Of a stretch of 40,487 bases of DNA, positions 34,376 through 40,487 are shown piece after piece. Under the pieces are notes generated by a model that had not been told where the DNA came from, made no database searches, and worked only from the letters and a program-made list of their open reading frames with translations. Every line of letters starts with the position of its first letter. Positions within the stretch are counted from its first letter, which is position 1. Source of the stretch: Candidatus Omnitrophota bacterium (GTDB lineage: Bacteria; Omnitrophota; Gorgyraeia; Zapsychrales; Fredricksoniimonadaceae). The position numbers were made by a program, and so were the translations under genes. The DNA is taken from contig JADFXW010000005.1 in NCBI GenBank assembly GCA_015233375.1, positions 541-41,027 of the forward strand, in the 5' to 3' direction.

Positions 34376-36969
34376 TAATTTGTCTTATAATCAAACACAG
34401 AAACACCAAAAGTGGATGATATATCAAGAAGGCCAATATGGAGGATAATAGGCACGATTTTTTTCACGCCTTGACGCTTCATCTTCATCAATAAAGCTTT
34501 ATTAACGGAAACATGAATTTGATTATGCTGGTCTCTCTGGACTGAAAGGACCGCATCTTCTGACTTTAAGTCAATACCACCTTCTGGATTAGGCTGCCTG
34601 TCTGCTGCTTCGCTTCGCAGATAAGATGAGCCTAAAAGAAACCCATATACCTCATCCATATGATACCTATCGCCTTGATCTAAATAAAAATCTAAAGAAT
34701 GGGAAGACTTTATCAGGTCTATCACATTTATCAAAAGAGCCTTTTGCCTTTCATACTCTCTTATCTGATGATGTGCTGTTTGATACCTGATACGCTCTTC
34801 TAAACCTGTCCCAAAATTCTTATAAAGATTATAAAGAACATCCGCAAAGGATACCGACACAAAATCGCCTGACTTAAAATGAGTTAGATAATCACCCGTT
34901 TTATATTGACTATAATAATAACTGTAAACGTAAGCCATCCAATAATGCCGTACAATTGGGTCAATCGGCCTTCTTACCCACTGCTCAAACGTGTTAAAAT
35001 ATTTCCTAAAGGCAATAACAGCATTCACTCTTTCTTCAATATAATCCCTTTGATAGTAGAATGACCCTTCTCGCAGGTGTCTTGCTAAACCCCAATGTCC
35101 AGGAACATATCTATGGCGTTGATATTTCCCTAGATACCTTTCAAAAACCTTCTCATTTGATCCAAAATCATCTGGAAGAAGGTCTAAATATTCCATAATA
35201 ATATAGGCCGCTTCATCGATATATACAGGCTGTTTACTGGTTTCTTGAATAAGTTGTATCAAAGGGACAACTTCATCAACCATGGGCACTCGGCGCTGAC
35301 CTTTGCCTAAAGAATCCCTGGAAACACCTGCCTTGGTTTTTTGATTGAAATTAAAATGTTCCATGAGAGCTGTTAAAACCCTTGAGTTTCTTATCTTATT
35401 TTCTTGATTGTCTGGATCTGCGGCAATAGCAATCCCTTCAAGATCTGATATCAAACCTGATAAAGACGTCTGGTCAAAAGCTGAAATCCGCTGCAACGCA
35501 TTTTGAGCAGCCCTGATTTTCTCTAATGACTCAAAAATCCCAGAAGGGTCTAACGCCAGATAGGCAGATTGGTATTTGGATAATATAGGCTGCAATATAC
35601 TGCCCCTCTTTCTTGTTAACCGAGAAATTTTGAGGGCAATTTCGTATTCCTTTTGTTGAAAATCTCTTCTAAGACGCCTGATTTCCTCTACAATAGCTGC
35701 CTTTTTTTGGTGAATTTGTTCGCTCCATTGAATGATTTCCGGCTCAAGAGGGGTTAAGACAAGCCTTTCATAAGGCCTCTCTTTTTCTTTGACCATTTGA
35801 GGCGATGCCTGAATCTCTTCTGCGACCATACCAGGATTGGCAAAAACCTTAACAGCTAAACAACCGTCTAATTGAGGGATAACGGATGCTAACTGCGCAT
35901 TGCTTCTTAATAAAAATTCTTTCATTCCCCCATCATACCCGCCAGAAAAATATTGATGCGCTACCGGCACTTGAGTCTTTGGGTCAAACTCATCTTTGAT
36001 AAAATTAAAAACACCTTTTTGGTAGGCTTTTAAATATTGGTTATAAATAGCTTCATTGGTGGCCTTATCATTCTGATCAATCCCTTTCACCGTACTTTTA
36101 TTGGCATAGACCTGATTAAGTAAGGCTTGCTTTAAATGACGCTTAAACCAGACCGCTAATACCTGTGCATAAAAAATCTGGCGTAAGGTGGAAAAATTCT
36201 TGCCTTCATTGACTTCTTTTTCGATTTCAGGAAGAATAATTTGACGGATAATATTTGAACTCCCCCTAGCCCCCTCTTTCAAAAAAAGAGGGGGGATATT
36301 ATTGGTTTTAATGTCTTCTTGTTTAGCCAATGCAAGATAATCCTCTTCTAACATCACCTTCAAATGCCCACTGACGATAAACCCTGTTTGACCATGTTCA
36401 TACACACTTGCCTTTTGAGGGACTATCCATACTTTATTAAAGGTATTTACTGGTATTTGTGTTGACCCATATAATTCTTGAGCTTGTTTATAAATTTTGG
36501 CCCAAAATGTTTTTCCTAAAGAATTTTCAGGATACATCAAGGATGCAGTCAACTGCTTGAGCAAATAATCTTGGGCTAACAAGTCCCTGCCCATGACTGT
36601 TTGGCCCAGCGCTGTTGGTATAATCCTGTCTTTTTCATAGGGGCTTAAATTGACCCAAATATCCTTATCAGGCAGGGTTAAGGAAGCAAAAAAGTATCTG
36701 ACCATCCGTAACGCTTCCCTTTTCAATTCTTCCTTTGATGTCTTTGATTCACCAGGTGAAACAATAAAATCAAATAAAAAGGGATTGTTTTCATTAATGA
36801 TCACCCCTTTCATTAATGCAGGTTGAAACAAAGGACTTGCAGAAACCATGGTCCCTGCAACAGGTAAATCAGCAATAGACATAGCCATGCTCATAGAGCC
36901 CCCCGGCCCTGGCATAACCATGATTGATAAAATAACAAAATAAGTGAATATTCTTTTGAGTTTATTCAT
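34375..36969 (-). CDS. Exported paralogue with shared N-terminal module, helical middle and GGIDL tail
   Basis: An 864-residue paralogue of the neighbouring giant proteins. The signal-peptide-like start is MNKLKRIFTYFVILSIMVMP, followed by SMSMAMS. The shared module runs to about residue 345 (DIWVNLSPYEKDRIIP, MGRDLLAQDYLLKQLTASLM, FNKVWIVP, GVFNFIKDE, HQYFSGG). The middle is mostly helical, with a coiled coil near 415-465 (IVEEIRRLRRDFQQKEYEI); the segment after 560 is Tyr-rich and unfamiliar. The tail begins GGIDL near residue 798. At about 226-238 the sequence PPLFLKEGARGSS is encoded by a dispersed hairpin repeat. It starts nine bases after the preceding gene. Confidence 0.75.
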   Translation of the reverse strand: MNKLKRIFTYFVILSIMVMPGPGGSMSMAMSIADLPVAGTMVSASPLFQPALMKGVIINENNPFLFDFIVSPGESKTSKEELKREALRMVRYFFASLTLPDKDIWVNLSPYEKDRIIPTALGQTVMGRDLLAQDYLLKQLTASLMYPENSLGKTFWAKIYKQAQELYGSTQIPVNTFNKVWIVPQKASVYEHGQTGFIVSGHLKVMLEEDYLALAKQEDIKTNNIPPLFLKEGARGSSNIIRQIILPEIEKEVNEGKNFSTLRQIFYAQVLAVWFKRHLKQALLNQVYANKSTVKGIDQNDKATNEAIYNQYLKAYQKGVFNFIKDEFDPKTQVPVAHQYFSGGYDGGMKEFLLRSNAQLASVIPQLDGCLAVKVFANPGMVAEEIQASPQMVKEKERPYERLVLTPLEPEIIQWSEQIHQKKAAIVEEIRRLRRDFQQKEYEIALKISRLTRKRGSILQPILSKYQSAYLALDPSGIFESLEKIRAAQNALQRISAFDQTSLSGLISDLEGIAIAADPDNQENKIRNSRVLTALMEHFNFNQKTKAGVSRDSLGKGQRRVPMVDEVVPLIQLIQETSKQPVYIDEAAYIIMEYLDLLPDDFGSNEKVFERYLGKYQRHRYVPGHWGLARHLREGSFYYQRDYIEERVNAVIAFRKYFNTFEQWVRRPIDPIVRHYWMAYVYSYYYSQYKTGDYLTHFKSGDFVSVSFADVLYNLYKNFGTGLEERIRYQTAHHQIREYERQKALLINVIDLIKSSHSLDFYLDQGDRYHMDEVYGFLLGSSYLRSEAADRQPNPEGGIDLKSEDAVLSVQRDQHNQIHVSVNKALLMKMKRQGVKKIVPIILHIGLLDISSTFGVSVFDYKTN
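36257..36295. repeat. GAACTCCCCCTA hairpin repeat, copy E, inside a coding region
   Basis: GAACTCCCCCTAGCCCCCTC followed by TTTC, an A-run and AGAGGGGG: the same element as copies A-D. It is read in the antisense orientation to give PPLFLKEGARGSS. It interrupts a loop of the shared module that varies between paralogues. Confidence 0.9.
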
Positions 36970-36978
36970 AATTGAGCT

Positions 36979-37977
36979 TTAACTTGTTTGCAGTCCTAAA
37001 ATTGGCAGAATGCTTAAAAGAGGTATAATACGAATAATATTCGCTACTACACCTGAAAATTTTCCACGTTGAAATTCAGCAATCATCGCAGGGTTAAATT
37101 TTATTTTAACACCTTGACCAACCCTCTCAATATCCAGCCCCGCCTTCTTAACCTTAAGGTCAATACCGCCAGGCACAAAATTCTCTTCTAAATGCCGAGC
37201 CTTTCCTATGTCACTTATATTCATGGCAAAATCTTGGGACCATTCAAGCTCAATTTTCAACTGATTCTTATCGAAACCTGCTAACCGAATAACATCATCT
37301 TCATCCATCATCAGAAGCCTCTTTACCACGTTCATTTCTTTTTCACCCGTATCTTCGCCTGTTTCTTGACTTAAAAGGACTTCTTTAGCCTTATTAAAGA
37401 CGGGTTTAATACGTTTGGAAACATCGACAATCTCATCCACCTTGGGGAATAAAACAGATCCAGATTTATCCCGATAACCATTTAACCGTGCCACATATTG
37501 CTGTTGAATAGACAAATCCCCTGGATTCATGACTTTTTCCATAAGCCGTTCGGTTGCATTGATAACAAAATCATCAAAATCTTCTATCCTCAATTGTTGA
37601 ATCTTCAAAAGACCGTCATCACCAAAAACAAAGTTTACAAATTCCTCCATCCCTTCAAAAGATTCAACCAGGCGTTTATCCTTATACATTAACTTATAAG
37701 CCAAAACAAAATCTTCGACATACCCCAACATTTTATCCGCATTAAAGAATAATCTTGCTTCTGGTGATTGAATTTCATCAAATGTCTTTAAAAGAAGATG
37801 ATTAATATCCCTGGAAATATCATGATCAATAGCCAAGTTATTCTGATTGTATACAATTTCCTGGGCTGCTGCCTGATTATACCGTGTCACCACACGTGAT
37901 CCAACCTGCATCTGGGCTGCGATTACGGGATTGGCTGAAAAATATTCACCTATCCCGGCCTTCCACAAAATGAACAA
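36979..37977 (-). CDS. 3' part of a frameshifted radical SAM/HD paralogue, with GGIDL tail
   Basis: An open frame of about 332 codons without a credible start: the first codon would be a TTG, with a stop just before it and no ribosome-binding site. It overlaps the end of the preceding frame by 32 bases. Its beginning (KAGIGEYFSANPVIAAQ) continues an HD motif cut off in that frame. It is mostly helical, with a D/E-rich middle, and ends with VPGGIDLKVKKAGLDIERVG and IIRIIPLLSIL, like the tails of the two other paralogues. I read it as the C-terminal third of one gene, not an independent protein. Confidence 0.7.
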   Translation of the reverse strand: MFILWKAGIGEYFSANPVIAAQMQVGSRVVTRYNQAAAQEIVYNQNNLAIDHDISRDINHLLLKTFDEIQSPEARLFFNADKMLGYVEDFVLAYKLMYKDKRLVESFEGMEEFVNFVFGDDGLLKIQQLRIEDFDDFVINATERLMEKVMNPGDLSIQQQYVARLNGYRDKSGSVLFPKVDEIVDVSKRIKPVFNKAKEVLLSQETGEDTGEKEMNVVKRLLMMDEDDVIRLAGFDKNQLKIELEWSQDFAMNISDIGKARHLEENFVPGGIDLKVKKAGLDIERVGQGVKIKFNPAMIAEFQRGKFSGVVANIIRIIPLLSILPILGLQTS

Positions 37978-40288
37978 ACGGGAGCCTGCCTAACTCATGA
38001 GCTAAAGCTACCGTGACGAGTTTATCTTGATCCATTTGTAATTTCATTTTCTGTGTATATAGTTGGGCAGAAGCCAAGCCACGCAGGACATGCCTTTGTC
38101 TATTCGTCAATGTTTTTGTCGAATCCTCTTTAACATGTACAAATGTTGGAAAACAGCCGCCGATATTCTTAAGCCTTACCCACCCCGAGGATGAACGAAT
38201 TTTCTCTGCTAATCCGGCGCTTGTCATAGAGGCACTGACCTCTTGTTTCTGACTAAGAAGCTCAGTTCTTCCTAAATGCAACAGTTTAGAAGTTATATTG
38301 TTTCTTATTTTAGCCAGTTGCGGTGATCCTTGAAGTCTCTCAAGAGCATCGTGGTCTAATATATTCCCAAAGCTTATATTGTTCCCGTACACCGATGCCT
38401 CCAGTACACCTTTCGAATCAAGATATAAATACGATTGATCATAGGAGGGAGTATCGTATGCTATTGTAAAATCGTTATCAAATTGTCTTCGTATAGCCTG
38501 ACACGCTTCAAAGTATGTTTCATAATCAATAAAATATGGATCCTTTTCTTCCGCATATAATTTAGCTGTTTTTCCTATTCTTTTATACCTGCTTATTTTC
38601 CAACGAAAATTCTGGAGACCTTGTCTTTGTTGCTCCATTAATTGACCGATTTTAGGAAGGTCTGCCAAATTTTTTGCCGAAGCCACGGTCAAAATTTGGG
38701 TCTTTAGATGAGGAAAATGTTGCTTAATCAATCCGATTGTACGCAAACCTGCTTCAAAAGTTCCCTGACGTCCACTGACTTGATCATTTTCAATATTATA
38801 ACCATTGATTGAAACAGAAAGAAAATCAATATTGGGTATAAGATCTAAAAATTTCCTCTCATTTAATAAAACGCTGTTTGTATAAAATAAAATCCGTAAT
38901 CCCTTTTCTTTGGCATATTTTACAAGATCTACTATATGAGAAACCATCAAGGGTTCTCCTCCAGTAATCGTTAAGGAGACAACCCCATTAGCCTGCATCA
39001 TATCAACCATTCTTTTATGTTCTTCAAGAGTCCCTTCCTGATCTGCCGCAAAATTGTCCTTCCAACATATAGAACAATCACGATTACATCTTTTTGTAAC
39101 CAAAAATTCCATTACCGGCGGCAATATCATTGCCGCATTAGACTTGCTTACAAACGTTTCAACGACAGCCATGGCCCCATTCACTGTTATTTGGTCTCCT
39201 GGAGTTGGCTTCTGTTCTGCTTCCAGGATACCAGAAGTCTTCATGGCTAATCCACCTGAGAAATATTTGCGTGAAATGAACTGTTTACTACCCTCATCCA
39301 TCTCTTCCTTAATATAATTAAAAACCCCCTTTTTGTACGCTTTTAAATACTCTTCATAAATTTTTTCCTTGACCCCAATATCATCAGATAAAACGCCACC
39401 GATTTTGGCTTTATTGCTATAAACCTGATTAAGCAAAGCATCTTTCAAAGCCAGCTTATACCATGAAGCCAAAATCATTGAATAAAACATCTGCCGCAAG
39501 GGTGCAAAATTCCGTCCTTGATTGACCTCTTTTTCAAGTTCAGGAATGATGATTTCGCGGATGATGTGACTGCCTATTTGATTGGTAGAGACGCCATAAA
39601 TAGCATCTCTGCGATGATAAAAATTGCCTTGATATTTTTTAAGAGAAAGATAATCCTCATCAAGCATCACCTTTAATTTTGCGCCAACCACATACACGGC
39701 GTTGTTATGTTCCAAAACCTTGGCCTTTTCTGCCACAATCCATACCTTGTTAAAAGTACTCACCAAAATTTCAGATGTGCCATATTTTGCCTGGGCCTTT
39801 GCATAAACCCTATTCCAAAACTCTTGGCCTAAATGTTTCTCAGGATAAATGAGGGACGCGGTTAATTGCTTTAAGATGTAGTCTTGGGCTAACATATCAC
39901 GCCCCAATCCTGTTTTTCCTAACTCGGTTGGAATCATCCTGTTTTTTTCATAAGGAGATAAATTAACCCATAAATCATCTTCTTTGATGGTCAATGAGGC
40001 CAAGAAATATTTAATAAGTTTTTCGGATTCAACCTTAAATTCATGCCTGTTCACTTTTAGACCGGAATTGCCCGTGTCTAGAATGAAATCAAATAGAAAT
40101 GGATTTTCAGAATGAACTTTCAAGCCTTTAATCAAAACTGGCTCGAAGGCAGGGCTTAAATTTACCATGGTCCCTGCAACAGGTAAATCAGCAATAGACA
40201 TAGCCATGCTCATAGAGCACACCGGCCCTGGCATAGCCATGATTGATAAAATAACAAAATAAATGAATATTTTTTTGAGTTTATTCAT
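37946..40288 (-). CDS. Paralogue with shared N-terminal module and radical SAM domain, truncated in an HD motif
   Basis: A 780-residue frame. The signal-peptide-like start MNKLKKIFIYFVILSIMAMP is almost identical to that of the 864-aa paralogue; the ATG at 40288 is chosen for that match over an upstream codon at 40393. The shared module occupies about 30-350 (DLWVNLSPYEKNRMIP, LGRDMLAQDYILKQLTASLI, RKYFSGG). A radical SAM domain follows, with CNRDCSIC (Cys401, Cys405, Cys408), TITGGEPLM and FLSVSINGYN. Near residue 764 a dGTPase-like HD motif begins (LAHELGRLPFVHFVE), then the frame stops. The rest is in the next frame (36979-37977). Confidence 0.75.
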   Translation of the reverse strand: MNKLKKIFIYFVILSIMAMPGPVCSMSMAMSIADLPVAGTMVNLSPAFEPVLIKGLKVHSENPFLFDFILDTGNSGLKVNRHEFKVESEKLIKYFLASLTIKEDDLWVNLSPYEKNRMIPTELGKTGLGRDMLAQDYILKQLTASLIYPEKHLGQEFWNRVYAKAQAKYGTSEILVSTFNKVWIVAEKAKVLEHNNAVYVVGAKLKVMLDEDYLSLKKYQGNFYHRRDAIYGVSTNQIGSHIIREIIIPELEKEVNQGRNFAPLRQMFYSMILASWYKLALKDALLNQVYSNKAKIGGVLSDDIGVKEKIYEEYLKAYKKGVFNYIKEEMDEGSKQFISRKYFSGGLAMKTSGILEAEQKPTPGDQITVNGAMAVVETFVSKSNAAMILPPVMEFLVTKRCNRDCSICWKDNFAADQEGTLEEHKRMVDMMQANGVVSLTITGGEPLMVSHIVDLVKYAKEKGLRILFYTNSVLLNERKFLDLIPNIDFLSVSINGYNIENDQVSGRQGTFEAGLRTIGLIKQHFPHLKTQILTVASAKNLADLPKIGQLMEQQRQGLQNFRWKISRYKRIGKTAKLYAEEKDPYFIDYETYFEACQAIRRQFDNDFTIAYDTPSYDQSYLYLDSKGVLEASVYGNNISFGNILDHDALERLQGSPQLAKIRNNITSKLLHLGRTELLSQKQEVSASMTSAGLAEKIRSSSGWVRLKNIGGCFPTFVHVKEDSTKTLTNRQRHVLRGLASAQLYTQKMKLQMDQDKLVTVALAHELGRLPFVHFVEGRDR
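37955..37962 (-). other. Probable one-base frameshift site
   Basis: On the minus strand the sequence reads GTG GAA GGC CGG GAT AGG TGA in the upstream frame. Dropping one G from GGCC gives GTG GAA GCC GGG ATA GGT GAA, which joins HFVE to AGIGEYFSANP without a stop. No slippery heptamer is apparent, so mutation or an assembly error is likelier than programmed shifting. Confidence 0.6.
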
Positions 40289-40323
40289 AAATAAATTTTG
40301 ATAATAAATATATAGACAGTGAG

Positions 40324-40352
40324 AGTATACCCGGTATGCAAGAAATAAGCAA
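40324..40352 (-). promoter_or_regulatory. Promoter of the paralogue operon
   Basis: TTGCTT (40352-40347), a 17-base spacer and TATACT (40329-40324) on the minus strand, about 36 bases before the ATG at 40288. It would drive the radical SAM/HD gene and, nine bases after it, the 864-aa gene. From 40353 to the window end I see no gene or clear element. Confidence 0.6.
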
Positions 40353-40487
40353 ATTTGTTTATTTTTGAAAATTTTTTCTGGGGAAAATTTCATGCAACTG
40401 TATTTTTAAAAAATAAGAAAAAAGAGGAAATCAAATATGGTGGGATGATAGGAAATGTTCTAGAAACTGCTTGGTACCTTCTAATAA

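Noticed and set aside
37946-37977. Programmed ribosomal frameshift
   Set aside because: No slippery heptamer or downstream pseudoknot is evident; a one-base indel or sequence error explains it more simply.

Overview
The window looks like part of a chromosome of an uncultivated bacterium, most likely Omnitrophota (former candidate division OP3) or a close relative. This is an inference. It rests on (i) a cluster of large paralogous proteins of a type I associate with that phylum (a shared N-terminal module of about 300 residues, variable middles, and a C-terminal tail opening with GGIDL), (ii) many palindromic repeats containing GGGGACA, GAACTCCCCCTA and ATTCCCGC cores, and (iii) a low to moderate G+C content. 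No marker gene here settles the phylum. Almost everything runs on the minus strand.

Layout. 1-600: an RsmI-like methyltransferase fragment and a thioredoxin-like gene with a probably leaderless promoter. 699-832: a large palindrome. 860-3420: a B12-binding radical SAM protein and a 7Fe ferredoxin (plus strand), facing a Nudix hydrolase across a bidirectional terminator. 3547-10545: a complete F-type ATP synthase operon in canonical order, atpI/Z-B-E-F-H-A-G-D-C, driven by a promoter at 10517-10545; atpC is short and two very large palindromes sit inside the operon. 10669-11406: a HigB/HigA-like toxin-antitoxin pair with its own promoter. 11416-16494: moeA, a TPR membrane-anchored protein, a YfhO-like polytopic membrane protein and a TrmH-family methyltransferase. 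16491-18543: an M3 oligopeptidase divergent from rpmB. 18590-22598: recJ, argS, rsfS and a 57-residue ORF. 22716-24762: gpsA, a family 2 glycosyltransferase and a tRNA-Thr/Tyr/Gly cluster, apparently one transcript. 24958-27947: a SAM methyltransferase facing a receiver/histidine kinase/FixJ-type operon. 28347-29393: a pyruvate kinase lacking its C-terminal domain.

29413-40352 is the unusual region: three tandem paralogues with signal-peptide-like N-termini. One carries a 107-residue tandem repeat array (1631 aa). One has a helical, coiled-coil middle (864 aa). One carries a radical SAM domain followed by a dGTPase-like HD motif and is broken by an apparent one-base frameshift (780 + about 330 aa). 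I know of no function for the shared module.

The most striking cross-cutting observation is that three unrelated palindromic repeat families each have a copy inserted in frame inside a protein gene: a PPLFLKEGARGSS peptide in the 864-aa paralogue, VIPAKAGIQ in the YfhO-like protein, and a GGGGACAGG hairpin in pyruvate kinase. Other copies of at least two of these families lie in intergenic spacers of the same window.
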